Below the pieces are notes generated by a model. It worked only from the letters and a program-made list of their open reading frames with translations. It ran no database searches and was not told where the DNA came from. Below, piece by piece: positions 1 through 10,300 of a stretch of DNA of 64,000 bases (positions within the stretch are counted from its first letter, which is position 1; each line of letters begins with the position of its first letter). The stretch is from assembly GCF_902364365.1 (NCBI RefSeq), contig NZ_CABJDN010000008.1:1-64000 (forward strand), written 5' to 3'. This DNA is from Bacteroides intestinalis (GTDB taxonomy: Bacteria; Bacteroidota; Bacteroidia; Bacteroidales; Bacteroidaceae). The position numbers were made by a program, and so were the translations under genes.

Positions 1-28
1 TGTACAAGTGAACGTTCACACTTGTACA
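1..28. repeat. Inverted repeat at window edge
   Basis: Ten-base arms (1-10 and 19-28) are perfectly complementary around an 8-base centre, and a run of eight T follows at about 53-60. It lies downstream of the toxin gene that ends at 95 on the other strand. The left side may continue beyond the window. It could be a terminator or the edge of an extragenic palindrome; the sequence does not decide. Confidence 0.45.
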
Positions 29-94
29 AGCGCAGGCTCTCGCAGCCGCAAGTTTTTTTTATAAAAGTTTTCGTGCAGATAACACTCAACACAC

Positions 95-445
95 CTACTT
101 ATAAATCTCTAAATCTTCACATAAATACATTGGAGCTGAGTCGTGAAGAATATAAGTCAATCGAGCCGGATTACGACGATTATCCCACAATACTAACACT
201 GTTATAACATCATCTGCAAAATAATAAAATACAGAATAATTGGGGATCACCACCACATAACGAACGTGAGGATACTCTGTCATATGCCCCAACAAAGGAT
301 TAATTGCAATTCGATTTATTGAAACTATTATCTGTCGAAAAAGAGATTCACTGTATTTGGATGTACCATTACGTTCATCATAAAACTCAAAGATTTCTCT
401 CATTTCCAGAAGTACCGCTTCTGTCCATTCTACTTTCCGCTCCAT
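95..445 (-). CDS. RelE/ParE-family toxin
   Basis: A 116-residue protein with the build of a RelE/ParE toxin: an N-terminal helical hairpin (residues about 5-50), a mid-protein 'INPLLGHMTEYPHVRYVVV' strand region and a C-terminal 'VLVLWDNRRNPARL' segment. Those last two blocks are the usual hallmarks of ParE-type toxins, which fold as a small RNase-like protein and act on ribosome-bound mRNA (RelE) or gyrase (ParE). Length is usual for the family. The start overlaps the end of the upstream 77-residue gene by 16 bp, the usual antitoxin-toxin translational coupling. Which target it has cannot be told from sequence. Confidence 0.8.
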   Translation of the reverse strand: MERKVEWTEAVLLEMREIFEFYDERNGTSKYSESLFRQIIVSINRIAINPLLGHMTEYPHVRYVVVIPNYSVFYYFADDVITVLVLWDNRRNPARLTYILHDSAPMYLCEDLEIYK

Positions 446-663
446 CTACTTAGCCTATTTTCCATTTCTTCAGTAGACACAACCTCTTTACACCGCATCT
501 GTTCCAAAGCATTATCAATCTTATCACGCAGTTCAGAAGAAAAGTATAGAACATCATCCGGACAACGATTATTTAATAATGCCTCAATGTCTTCTAATAG
601 CCGTTCATCGTTTACCGCCATTAGGCGTTGAAACAAAAGTTGTTTACGTTCTCCTGTCGTCAT
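430..663 (-). CDS. Putative antitoxin of RelE/ParE pair
   Basis: A 77-residue acidic, helical protein directly upstream of and overlapping the toxin gene. It has no DNA-binding motif that I can name; the N-terminal half (residues 1-30) is rich in Leu/Glu/Arg and could dimerise, while the C-terminal half 'STEEMENRLSRW' resembles the toxin-wrapping tail of small Bacteroidales antitoxins. The assignment rests mostly on position, size and overlap. It would neutralise the toxin and probably repress the shared promoter. Confidence 0.65.
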   Translation of the reverse strand: MTTGERKQLLFQRLMAVNDERLLEDIEALLNNRCPDDVLYFSSELRDKIDNALEQMRCKEVVSTEEMENRLSRWSGK

Positions 664-688
664 AAAGTACCGTATTAATTACATACTG

Positions 689-696
689 CAAATATA
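689..696 (-). promoter_or_regulatory. Bacteroides -7 box for the toxin-antitoxin pair
   Basis: On the minus strand this reads TATATTTG, a match to TAnnTTTG, 26 bp upstream of the antitoxin start at 663. No clear TTTG -33 element is seen. The rest of 664-879 is AT-rich and shows no gene. Confidence 0.5.
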
Positions 697-879
697 GAGT
701 TTTTTATTTATGATTCATTTATTTGATGCTTTTTTATATACACTTTGGTTGTTCTTTCTTTAAAGTTTCACATCTTATTATCTTATAAAGACACAAATAC
801 ATTACATTCCAATATGTATCTCTTTTAATATTATAAAAACATTTTCAGATACGTCCATTGTTCGGACTAACTTTTTTTA

Positions 880-887
880 TAACTTTG
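880..887 (+). promoter_or_regulatory. -7 box of riboswitch operon
   Basis: TAACTTTG matches the Bacteroides -7 consensus TAnnTTTG. A transcript would begin just before the riboswitch aptamer, leaving a leader of about 315 nt ahead of the first start codon at 1211. Confidence 0.6.
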
Positions 888-892
888 CCGCA

Positions 893-1075
893 GTTTTGGT
901 TTCACTTCCCCTACGCTACGGGGTAAGTGATGAAAAGGGAATCAGGTGAAACTCCTGAACAGACCCGCTGCTGTAAGTTCCTTCCAAGTCTTGGAACACT
1001 CTGTGCCACTGTCCGTAAGTTGGATGGGAAGGCGTTCTAAGATGGAATAAGTCAGAAGACCTGCCAGAAACAACA
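893..1075 (+). ncRNA. Cobalamin riboswitch (AdoCbl class)
   Basis: The conserved core is unmistakable: 'GGGAATCAGGTGAAA' near 937-951, 'ACAGACCCGCTGCTGTAA' near 959-976, and the B12 box AAGTCAGAAGACCTGCC at 1049-1065. The outer stem can form between the TTTC at about 900 and GAAA at about 1067. The family binds cobalamin and shuts off expression when B12 is plentiful. About 135 nt follow before the start codon at 1211; the terminal stretch near the ribosome-binding site ('AAGGATATAAATG') probably serves as the expression platform by hiding the start. It controls the receptor gene at 1211 and, by close spacing, the genes up to 12957. Confidence 0.96.
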
Positions 1076-1210
1076 TAGTTTTAATGCTTTCGGGAAATAA
1101 AGCAACAAAACATCGAGTCTGGCATTCTTTATTCTGCACATAAAGAAATCATTTCTCCTTGTACATATATTCCCGAAGGTAAGTCATAAATACCGTTAAC
1201 AAGGATATAA

Positions 1211-3568
1211 ATGAAAAAGATTGTATGTGTACTGTTATTATTTACCTGCTTGTCACAGATAATAATAGCACAGAATAAATTCACTCTATCAGGGAAAGTC
1301 ACAGACCAACATGGTGCACCTTTAGCATTAGCAACCATTGCTATTGAGAATTCTTCATCCGGAACCTATACAGATGATAATGGCAGGTACTCCTTGAAAG
1401 TTTCACCTGGCAAACGTACATTGGTTGTATCCTTAGTAGGCTATCAAACTGTAAAAAACACCCTGGATATTCAGCAGGACAAAGTACTCAACTTCACATT
1501 ACAAGAAAGTGCTGTTACTCTGAACTCCGTTGAGGTTTATGGAAAGACACAGACACAGAAAGTGAAAGAAGGAGTTTTTTCCGTCAATGCTCTCGATATA
1601 AAACCTATAGTAAATTCGCTAAATAACCTCAATGACCTGATAAACCGTACAACAGGCATTAAGGTGAGAGAAAAAGGAGGTGTCGGTTCAGACTTTGATT
1701 TGTCTATAAATGGTTTATCCGGCAATTCTATTCGCTACTTTTTAGATGGAATGCCGTTGGACACTAAAGGAAGTGGAGTTTCACTTGCTAATCTTCCGGT
1801 GAATATTATAGACCGGATTGAAATATATAAAGGTGTGGTTCCTGCCAGCTTGGGAACGGATGCATTGGGTGGTGCCATCAATATTATAACCAAACAAGAA
1901 AAGAAAAATTATCTGGATGTCTCTTATGGCATCGGTTCATTCCATACGCACAAAGCAGACTTGAATGCACAATTTGTAGAACCTAAAACAGGACTGATTA
2001 TCCGACCTACTGTGGGAGTAAATTATTCAAAGAATGATTATAGGATGAAAGACGTGCAAATGCGGGATGAGAGTGGTGACAATTTCATATATGGTAATCC
2101 TAAACGCTTCCACGATGACTATTTCTCCTTACTGGGGCAAATAGAGGTAGGAGTTGCCAACAAGTCATGGGCAGATGCATTCTTCGTTTCCGCTTCCTAT
2201 TCCAAGACAGATAAAGAATTACAGACGGGTTCTGTTCAAGACAAAGTATATGGAATGGCAGAAAAGAACTCAGATGCCTGGAATATCTCAGCACATTACC
2301 AGAAGCGTAATTTCATTCTGAAGAATATGCAGCTGAATGCAGCTCTCTCCCAGACTTGGGATCACTCATTGACCGTGGACACCACCTACCGAAAATATTA
2401 CTGGGATGGTGGATACATAGATGGCCAGCGTAATGAAATTATGGGCAAAGAACGATCCATGCGCCATTATAAGCGCCCACTGACTGTGGTTCGAGCCAAC
2501 CTGGATTATAAACTGAACAATCATCATAACTTTAACTTGAACTATCATCTGAGTCGTACCGGCAACGACCGTTATGATGATTTAGATACTACTTTCGAGC
2601 CATCCAACGATGTTGTGACCAAACATATCCTAGGCTTTTCCTACAATCAGTCGTTATTAGATGGCAAGATGGAGAATGTGTTTTTCATAAAGGATTATAT
2701 CAATCACCCGAATATCCGGCAGACCGATCAGCCTAGCGTGACCGGTTCTGAAGCGGTACAAGGTTCCACAACCAAGAACTATCTAGGCTACGGTGTCGGA
2801 CTTCGGTACACTGCAGCGGAAGCTTTAGCCGTGAAAGTGTCCTATGAGCATAGTGTGAGACTTCCCATCGCACGCGAACTATTGGGAAACGGTACTAATA
2901 TCTATGCCAACGTAGCACTGAAACCGGAAAACAGTGATAACTTCAATGCCGGTCTATTCGGTACGTGGCATCCGGGTACCGGACATACCTTCTACTACGA
3001 AGCAAGCGGATTCTTCCGCAAGGTTGACAACTATATTCAGAGCGAAGTTGCTGAAAAAGAAGGTACAATGAAATATACCAATGTACCCGCAGTCCACATT
3101 AAGGGTGTGGAAGGAGAGGTACGCTACGATTGGCAAGGTAAGCTGCAGCTTGCCAGCAACGTCAGCTATCAAGATGCCCGCGACCAACAGAAGTACAAGA
3201 ATGGCGGAAAACCATCGGCTACCTACAACAACCGTGTACCCAACCGTCCTTGGTTGTTTGGTAGTGCGGAAGCATATTATACTTTCCGTAACGTGGCATT
3301 ACCAGAAAGCAAGCTACGCTTAGGTTGCACTTATCAGTGGATACACTGGTATTACCTTTTGTGGGAGGCTTATGGTGCCACTGAAGGCAAGGCACGCATT
3401 CCGGCTCAACATATCTGCAATGCTGATATTACCTACTCATGGAAACGCGGACGCTACAACATTGCTTTAGAGTGTACCAATTTCCTCGACAAGACAGCCT
3501 ATGACAACTATAAGTTGCAGAAACCCGGACGCGCTTTTTTTGCCAAGTTCCGATTATTCATTAACTAA
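1211..3568 (+). CDS. TonB-dependent outer-membrane receptor (riboswitch-controlled)
   Basis: A 785-residue receptor that would move a scarce ligand across the outer membrane using TonB energy. A signal peptide (residues 1-21, ending IIIAQ) is followed by a carboxypeptidase-regulatory-like beta-sandwich (about 25-105, with 'DDNGRYSL' and 'VSLVGYQT'), a plug domain (about 115-230, with 'IYKGVVPASLGTDALGGAINIIT') and a 22-strand barrel ending in Phe-rich 'AFFAKFRLFIN'. The B12 riboswitch upstream suggests a corrinoid, cobalt or other tetrapyrrole ligand. However, the neighbours (a DUF4374 lipoprotein and a PepSY protein) resemble the Xus xenosiderophore system rather than BtuB-BtuG, so it may be XusA-like instead of a true BtuB. 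Ligand is unproven. Confidence 0.9.
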   Translation: MKKIVCVLLLFTCLSQIIIAQNKFTLSGKVTDQHGAPLALATIAIENSSSGTYTDDNGRYSLKVSPGKRTLVVSLVGYQTVKNTLDIQQDKVLNFTLQESAVTLNSVEVYGKTQTQKVKEGVFSVNALDIKPIVNSLNNLNDLINRTTGIKVREKGGVGSDFDLSINGLSGNSIRYFLDGMPLDTKGSGVSLANLPVNIIDRIEIYKGVVPASLGTDALGGAINIITKQEKKNYLDVSYGIGSFHTHKADLNAQFVEPKTGLIIRPTVGVNYSKNDYRMKDVQMRDESGDNFIYGNPKRFHDDYFSLLGQIEVGVANKSWADAFFVSASYSKTDKELQTGSVQDKVYGMAEKNSDAWNISAHYQKRNFILKNMQLNAALSQTWDHSLTVDTTYRKYYWDGGYIDGQRNEIMGKERSMRHYKRPLTVVRANLDYKLNNHHNFNLNYHLSRTGNDRYDDLDTTFEPSNDVVTKHILGFSYNQSLLDGKMENVFFIKDYINHPNIRQTDQPSVTGSEAVQGSTTKNYLGYGVGLRYTAAEALAVKVSYEHSVRLPIARELLGNGTNIYANVALKPENSDNFNAGLFGTWHPGTGHTFYYEASGFFRKVDNYIQSEVAEKEGTMKYTNVPAVHIKGVEGEVRYDWQGKLQLASNVSYQDARDQQKYKNGGKPSATYNNRVPNRPWLFGSAEAYYTFRNVALPESKLRLGCTYQWIHWYYLLWEAYGATEGKARIPAQHICNADITYSWKRGRYNIALECTNFLDKTAYDNYKLQKPGRAFFAKFRLFIN

Positions 3569-3587
3569 TCATTAATAATTATTCAAG

Positions 3588-4904
3588 ATGAAAAAATTCA
3601 AATTTACACTCTTGGCCTTTATGGCTGCCATGATGGCAATCTCATTTACGGCTTGTTCTGATGATGATCCTACTCCTACTCCAGATCCGGGTATCAATGA
3701 AGGTGATTATCACTTCGACCTTTTTGTAACCGTAGGTAAGCATGGCGGCATGAGCAGTAAAAACACTACCATTGTCACTAGTACCAGTACATTGACGGCT
3801 GATAGAGGTGTCATCACCGTTGAAGGAGTAGGATCGGAACTCGGAGATTACTCTATGGAGTCTATCTCAAAAGGGAAATACTATTATCAGATCCCTGGTT
3901 CCGCTGACCGCTTCGTAAAGTATCAGATCAAGAATAATAAAATCGATGTGATTGCAGAGCGCCCTTTCAAGACTAATACTTATAAGGTACGTTCCTACAC
4001 ACATGCCTGGATTGACGATAATACACTCGTCATCATGTCCACCAACGGCGACAAGAATAAAGTTCTTTATACGAAACTGAAAGCAGACGATTTAACTATC
4101 CTTGATGAAGGTGAAGTAACTATACCCGCTCCTACCGACTGGACAAAGCTGACAAGTTCAGGTATTCTCACCTACCGCAAGTCAGACAATAAATTATATT
4201 ACTTCTACTACTGGAAAGAAAAGGCAGGCCAAACTGTTGCAAGTGAACAAGAGCCTAATTTTCATGCAGCCATCATCAACCCATCAACTATGAAGGTGGA
4301 AAAAGATATTATTTCTCCCGTTGAAGGTGAAATGGCAGGAAGTGCTTACGGAGAATTGATGCAGGACTGTGTAGCGTATGACGAAGCTGGTAATCTTTAT
4401 CTGGCTTGTTTCCATGAAGAAGCAAGCGGTCTTGAAAAAGGTATGTTGCTGCGTATCAAAGCAGGTGAAACAGAGTTTGATACCTCTTACAATGGTTATT
4501 CCAATGCAGATGGTAAGTTGATGACTGTTCAGTATTTAGGAAATAACAAAGCTCTGGTATATGCTCGCAACGATAATGCACCTATTAGCGACAAAGCTGC
4601 TGCTGCAGGAATAAAGAAACCTACAGTTATTGATGCATTCTCACATTACTATGCCATCATTGACCTTACTACTGGAACCAAAACTCGCCTGAGCTACAAT
4701 GGCAAAGAAATTGCTTACAGCGGTGGCCGCTTCTCGCAACGTTCCGTTATCTTTAACGATAAAGCCTACATCGGTGTAGATACAGAAGAGGATGCCAACG
4801 CCATTATCTATATATACGACATTAAAACCGGTACCGTAGAAAAGGGAGCAGAAGTGGAAGGTAAATTCTACTTCGACATGATACGTGTCGTTGAAAACGA
4901 ATAA
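3588..4904 (+). CDS. DUF4374 surface lipoprotein (XusB-like)
   Basis: A 438-residue lipoprotein. The signal peptide ends in a lipobox 'FTAC' with Cys23, followed by 'SDDDPTPTP', an acidic stretch of the type that sends Bacteroides lipoproteins to the cell surface. The body is all beta with repeated blade-like segments ('TYKVRSYTHAWIDDNTLVIM', 'YSGGRFSQRSVIFNDKAYIGV'), consistent with a beta-propeller. I place it in the DUF4374 family, the family of the enterobactin-binding lipoprotein XusB. It is 19 bp behind the TonB receptor, so the pair probably forms a ligand-binding lid and channel. BtuG, the known B12-binding lipoprotein, is also a propeller but I do not see its sequence here. Confidence 0.8.
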   Translation: MKKFKFTLLAFMAAMMAISFTACSDDDPTPTPDPGINEGDYHFDLFVTVGKHGGMSSKNTTIVTSTSTLTADRGVITVEGVGSELGDYSMESISKGKYYYQIPGSADRFVKYQIKNNKIDVIAERPFKTNTYKVRSYTHAWIDDNTLVIMSTNGDKNKVLYTKLKADDLTILDEGEVTIPAPTDWTKLTSSGILTYRKSDNKLYYFYYWKEKAGQTVASEQEPNFHAAIINPSTMKVEKDIISPVEGEMAGSAYGELMQDCVAYDEAGNLYLACFHEEASGLEKGMLLRIKAGETEFDTSYNGYSNADGKLMTVQYLGNNKALVYARNDNAPISDKAAAAGIKKPTVIDAFSHYYAIIDLTTGTKTRLSYNGKEIAYSGGRFSQRSVIFNDKAYIGVDTEEDANAIIYIYDIKTGTVEKGAEVEGKFYFDMIRVVENE

Positions 4905-4919
4905 TCATTTCTACTTCTT

Positions 4920-5873
4920 ATGAGAAAGCTATTTATCCTTTTACTTCTTTGCAACCTCCCCCTCCTCTGCTCCGCCCACGAAGGGGAAAACTTCGTAGCA
5001 AGCGATATGCTCGCAAGTATGAAACCCGGCGATAAAGCCGCCCTGCTGATGGTACACTTCGGTACTACACACGATGATACTCGTGCCCTAACCATTGACG
5101 TTATCAATGCGAAAGCCCGCGAAGCATTCCCTGATTTGGAAATGCGTGAAGCCTTTACTTCCCGTATCATTATCCGTCGTCTTAAAGCACGCGGCATCGA
5201 GAAACTAACTCCGCTGGATGCTATGCTCCGTCTACGCAGTGAAGGTTACACACATGTTATTGTACAAAGCTCGAACATCATTGACGGCGTAGAGATGGAG
5301 TCACTTCGTCGAGATATGGAGAGTGTACAACCTTTCTTTAAGGAAATCCGTATCGGCACTCCCCTGCTCTATTCAGTGGAAGATGCAGAAAAGGTAGTTG
5401 AAATATTGAATAATAGACTCACCAATACGCAAAATCAAAAAGCATCCGCTAAGAAAGGTGAGCATTTCGTACTTGTCGGTCATGGCACCTATACTCCCAG
5501 CACCGCCATTTACAGCCAGATGGACTATATGCTAAAAGCTAACGGACTGAGTAACTTCCACGTAGGTACCATCGAAGGATATCCTTCATTTGAAACAATG
5601 CTGGCACAGTTGAAAGCCGGAAAGGCGAAACAAGTTACCTTGGTACCATTTATGTTCGTAGCCGGAGATCATGCCAAGAATGACATCGCTGAAGATTGGA
5701 AGGAAGCACTCGAAAAAGAAGGCTACACCGTGAATGTCCGTATGGAAGGACTGGGACAAGTACCCGAGATACAGGAAATTTTCATCAACCATATCCGCTT
5801 TATGCTGAAACATCGCATACTGGATATCATGGAAAAGAAGGTCGGATATGCTGCCGGAAAAGATGTGGAATAA
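4920..5873 (+). CDS. cbiK: Exported CbiK-type cobaltochelatase
   Basis: A 317-residue member of the CbiK family, which puts Co2+ (or Fe2+) into sirohydrochlorin. The three metal/active-site residues of the family are present: His188 in 'VGHGTYTPS', Glu219 in 'TIEGYPS' and His251 in 'AGDHAKNDI'. Unlike cytoplasmic CbiK, it starts with a clear signal peptide (residues 1-19, 'KLFILLLLCNLPLLCSA'), so it should act in the periplasm like the CbiK-P protein of Desulfovibrio. It lies 15 bp after the lipoprotein gene and 3 bp before the PepSY gene. A periplasmic chelatase next to a TonB receptor suggests metal loading or removal on imported tetrapyrroles. A paralogue lies at 15187. Confidence 0.9.
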   Translation: MRKLFILLLLCNLPLLCSAHEGENFVASDMLASMKPGDKAALLMVHFGTTHDDTRALTIDVINAKAREAFPDLEMREAFTSRIIIRRLKARGIEKLTPLDAMLRLRSEGYTHVIVQSSNIIDGVEMESLRRDMESVQPFFKEIRIGTPLLYSVEDAEKVVEILNNRLTNTQNQKASAKKGEHFVLVGHGTYTPSTAIYSQMDYMLKANGLSNFHVGTIEGYPSFETMLAQLKAGKAKQVTLVPFMFVAGDHAKNDIAEDWKEALEKEGYTVNVRMEGLGQVPEIQEIFINHIRFMLKHRILDIMEKKVGYAAGKDVE

Positions 5874-5876
5874 CAA

Positions 5877-7391
5877 ATGAATATCATTAACAAATTAATG
5901 TACTCTTTACATAGGATACTGGGCACACTGCTTTGTATCCTATTTCTTATGTGGTTCCTCTCCGCTTTTGTGATGATGTACCACCGCTTTCCACGTGTCA
6001 GTGCAAAGGAAAAACTACAAAAGCAAGAATTACTCTCCGCCTCAGGCGACTCACTGCCTGATATCACTTCTGTCCTTTCACGTCTGCCCAAAGGAGAAAA
6101 AGTGAGAAAACTCACCTTAGACCGCAGTCTGGGGCAAACAATCTTCCATATCCGTACCAACAAAGGAATACATGAACTTCACCTGACCTCATCGGACACC
6201 TTGTCGATAATCGACAATGAACATATCCGGCAAATAGCCGCCTTATGGTCCGCCTCCCCCATTGCATACATTGACACCCTACATACACTGGATCAGTGGA
6301 TACCTTTTGGTGAACTGAAAAAGGAAATGCCCATTTATAAGATACATTTTGCAGATGATGCAAAAACACAGCTTTACATAAGTTCACAAAGCGGAGAAGT
6401 ATTACAACTTTCCAACAGGAACGAACGCTTCTGGGCATGGCTGGGAGCTATTCCCCATTGGGTGTATTTCACTTGGCTACGGCAAGACGCCACGTTGTGG
6501 AGTAAAACCGTTATTTGGTTATCCGGCATAGGTTGCCTTATGGTAATTGCAGGGATATGGGTTACAGTCGACGTATGGCGCAGGACACGTAAGAGTCATC
6601 GCCAAGGATTCTCACCTTACCGGAAGAAATGGTATCATTGGCACTATGTCAGTGGCATTTTTTTCGGAATATTCGTATTGACCTTTACTTTCAGTGGCAT
6701 GATGTCCGTTGCCGACATTCCAGAATGGATTCATAAACCGGCTTTGAAGAGCAGTCCGCTACGTACACTGCAAGCAAAGGCGCCCCAACCAGAAGATTAC
6801 ACGCTGGATTATCGCACCGTGATTACCAGTTTCCCGGAAGCGCGGCAGATAGAATGGAGCAATTTCCGGAAACATCCCTACTATACCGTTAAAGATGGAA
6901 AGGGAGAACAATATATTGATGCTACGGATAGTGTACCACATACTCTGCAACTTCAGGAAAAAGAAATTCGGGAAGGTGTGGAAAGTGTATATGCTGCCGA
7001 CAGTATTCCGGCACATCAACGTCCGGAGCTGCACATGACACTACTGAACCATTTTGAAACTTATTACCGCGATATGAGTAGTATGTATCGTGGACGAAGT
7101 CAACTTCCCGTCTGGAAAATAACGGTGGATGATCCTGACCGGAGTGTTTTCTATATTCATCCCGAAACAGGTATCATTCGTTATGTCAATACATCTTCCC
7201 GTTGGAAATACTGGAGTTATACGGCTATGCACCGGATGCGTCTGCCGGGTTTGAATTCAAATACCACTTTACGTAAGACAGTACTATGGATATTACTACT
7301 TGGTGGAACAGTAACTTCAGTAACCGGCATAGTGTTGAGCATAAATTATGTTCGAAGAAAATGTCGCAAAAAACAAAAACGCTTACTATGA
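5877..7391 (+). CDS. PepSY-domain inner-membrane protein (XusC-like)
   Basis: A 504-residue membrane protein of the PepSY-TM/PiuB type. Transmembrane segments lie near residues 8-35, about 205-235, about 260-280 and about 470-495, with two large periplasmic parts between them. Family members sit with siderophore and haem uptake genes and are thought to be reductases or to help release metal; XusC is a member. It starts 3 bp after the CbiK stop and its own stop overlaps the next start (ATGA at 7388-7391), so it is translationally coupled to the CobN-like chelatase. The electron donor and substrate are unknown. Confidence 0.82.
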   Translation: MNIINKLMYSLHRILGTLLCILFLMWFLSAFVMMYHRFPRVSAKEKLQKQELLSASGDSLPDITSVLSRLPKGEKVRKLTLDRSLGQTIFHIRTNKGIHELHLTSSDTLSIIDNEHIRQIAALWSASPIAYIDTLHTLDQWIPFGELKKEMPIYKIHFADDAKTQLYISSQSGEVLQLSNRNERFWAWLGAIPHWVYFTWLRQDATLWSKTVIWLSGIGCLMVIAGIWVTVDVWRRTRKSHRQGFSPYRKKWYHWHYVSGIFFGIFVLTFTFSGMMSVADIPEWIHKPALKSSPLRTLQAKAPQPEDYTLDYRTVITSFPEARQIEWSNFRKHPYYTVKDGKGEQYIDATDSVPHTLQLQEKEIREGVESVYAADSIPAHQRPELHMTLLNHFETYYRDMSSMYRGRSQLPVWKITVDDPDRSVFYIHPETGIIRYVNTSSRWKYWSYTAMHRMRLPGLNSNTTLRKTVLWILLLGGTVTSVTGIVLSINYVRRKCRKKQKRLL

Positions 7392-10300
7392 ACAAGAAAA
7401 GAACAGGAATAATCCTTGGCTGCATAATCGCCGTGGTCATCGTTTGCTTTGCAGCCTACAATTATTGGTGGGCACCTACCCGCATCCTCATCATCAATCC
7501 CCTGCCCGCACAAGCAGCAGACATCGCACTGAATAATGATTGCAGCCATATTCGCGTGAAGTGTATCAAGATGGAAGAAGTGAAAGACCTTTCCGGCTAT
7601 AATGCCATCATGATGTACGGACGCGGATTGTTTCTGGACGAAACGCAAGTAGCGGAACTGGAACGGGTAGCTGCCAAAGGTGTTCCAGTTTTTACCAATG
7701 CGCTAAGACATTTCAACTTCATCGTCAACCACAATATCACCCCTGAACAACAGAAGACCCTGCAAATGTATTTCCAAAATGCTTGCAGGCAGAACTACAG
7801 GAATGCTTTGCGTTACCTGCGACACATCTCCACTCCCCATCGACTGGGGGACCGTTCTTTTGGAAATCCCGTAGAATTGCCCAACAACCTGTTTTATCAT
7901 CAGGAATACGGCCAATACTTCAAAACTCCACAAGAGTTGACTGAATATCTGAAACAAAAGCAACTCTATCACGAAGGTGGGCGCAATCTTGCTTTTATCT
8001 CAGGCATCAGTTTTCCTGTGGAAGGTACCCGCGCCCATGTAGATACCCTGATCTCCCGTCTGACACAGGCAGGTTTCAACATTTATCCCATCACCGGTAG
8101 CGGTAAGGGACGCGAAGACCTGATACGTACCCTTCATCCCGACGGATTGATTTATCTGCCTATGGGACGTCTGGGAAATGACTCGCTCATTAACTGGTTA
8201 CATCAGGAAAATATTCCCCTCTTCATGCCTTTCCCACTGGTACAACCGCGTGAAGAATGGCTGAATCCCAACGTACCCGTAAGTGGAGGTACACTGACGG
8301 CACGTGTAGTAGTACCCGAAATAGACGGAGGCATGGCCCCCTTATGTATTTCCACACAAAATGAGAATGAAGAAGGCTACATTCTGCATACACCGGAACC
8401 GGAACGGATGGATGCCTTAGTTGAGCATATCAGCAAATATATGTCTCTTCGCGATAAATCCAACAAAGACAAACGCGTCGCCATCTGCTACTTCAAGACA
8501 CCCGGTAAAGATGCCTTGCTGGCAAGCGGTATGGAGGTGATTCCTTCTCTTTATAATTTCCTGAAACGCTTGCGCAATGAAGGATATGACGTAAGCAACC
8601 TGCCTGCCACCGTAGAAGAATTCGGAAACAGGATATACCGTGACGGTTCTGTCATGGGTTCGTATGCCAAAGGGGCACAGGAACAATTTCTGAAAACAGC
8701 ACACCCTGTATGGCTGTCTACCGGACAATATGAAACCTGGGCAAAAGAAGTGATCCTGCCGGAAAAGTACAAGGAAGTGACTGACCGTTATGGAGACGCT
8801 CCCGGCAATTTATTAGCCACGGAAGACAGTATCGCCATTGCCTGCCTGCGATTCGGCAATGTGTTATTGTTTCCACAACCCCGTCCGGCATTGGGAGACG
8901 ACGATTTCAAACTGGTACATGGCATGCCCGTAGCGCCGCCTCACAGCTATCTGGTACCTTATCTGTATATGCAGAAAGGTTTTAAAGCGGATGCACTGAT
9001 ACACTTCGGCACACATGGAAACCTGGAATATACCCCGGGAAAGAATGTGGGTTTATCACAGGCGGACTGGTCGGAAGCACTGGTAGGTAATCTGCCGCAT
9101 TTCTATTTCTATACTACGGGAAACGTAGGAGAAGGCATTATTGCCAAACGGCGTACACATGCTGTACTCGTCACTCATCTGACTCCGCCTTATGCGGAAA
9201 GTGGCATGAGACAGCGATATAACCAATTACTGGAAGATATTCATAAGCTTCTGGATGAAGGAACGGAAGGACATCGTATGCTGGGAATGCGCGTCAAGAA
9301 AGAGACTGTTCGTCTGGGACTTCACCGGGACCTGGAACTGGATTCCGTACCGGACAAACCCTATACTGCCGAAGAACTGGAACGTCTGGATGCCTTTACC
9401 GAAGAAATAGCTAATGAGAAGATGCTGGGTGCATACTACACGATGGGTGAACCTTATTCGGAACGTGACTTACTGCAAACCACCCTTGCCGTCAGTGCAG
9501 ATGCCCTGGCTTACGAAACGGCCAAAGCTGACCGGGATAAAGGCAAGATTACTACGGAACAATTGCAAGACTTTACATATATAGCCCACCATTATCTGCC
9601 AACGGCAAAAAAACGACTGACGGCTATGTTACAGAATCCGCCTCGTGATACGGCTGCCATTGCCCCGGACCTTCGCCCCGCATTGCGCTATCGCGAACAA
9701 CTAATAGCTTCTACTGCCAATGAATTCAACGCAATGGTGCGTGACCTGAATGGAGGAACAGTTCTGCCCGCTCCGGGTGGAGATCCGGTATTGAACCCCA
9801 ATGTACTGCCCACAGGAAGAAATATGTATAGCGTAAATGCTGAAACAACCCCTAATCCACGTGCATGGGAAGACGGAAAACGCCTGGCGGAAGCAACCCT
9901 GAAACAATACACCGGCAAGCATGGGGAATATCCGCGGAAAGTGAGCTATACTTTCTGGGCAGGTGAATTTATCACAACCGAAGGAGCTACGCTGGCACAA
10001 GTCTTCTGGATGCTGGGTGTGGAGCCTGTACGCGACGGACAAGGACGCGTAGTAGATTTGAGACTTGTGCCCAGCGAAGAACTGGGGCGACCACGTATTA
10101 ATGTAGTGATACAAGTCTCAGGACAGCTTCGCGACATAGCCGGCTCACGTCTGAAGTTACTGACGGATGCGGTTCGCCTGGCATCGGAAGCAAAGGACGA
10201 AGCATATCCCAACTATGTGGCATCGGGAACAGTGTTACAGGAAAAGTTACTGGTGGAAAAAGGGACTTCTCCAAAACGTGCACGGGAAATGTCTGTGATG

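Noticed and set aside
942..1338. Small minus-strand frames of 65 and 69 codons across the leader and receptor start
   Set aside because: They lie across the riboswitch and the receptor signal peptide; the RNA structure and plus-strand gene explain the region.
3588..4904. The lipoprotein as BtuG
   Set aside because: It has a propeller-like pattern and sits in a B12-riboswitch operon, but the sequence fits DUF4374 rather than BtuG as I know it.
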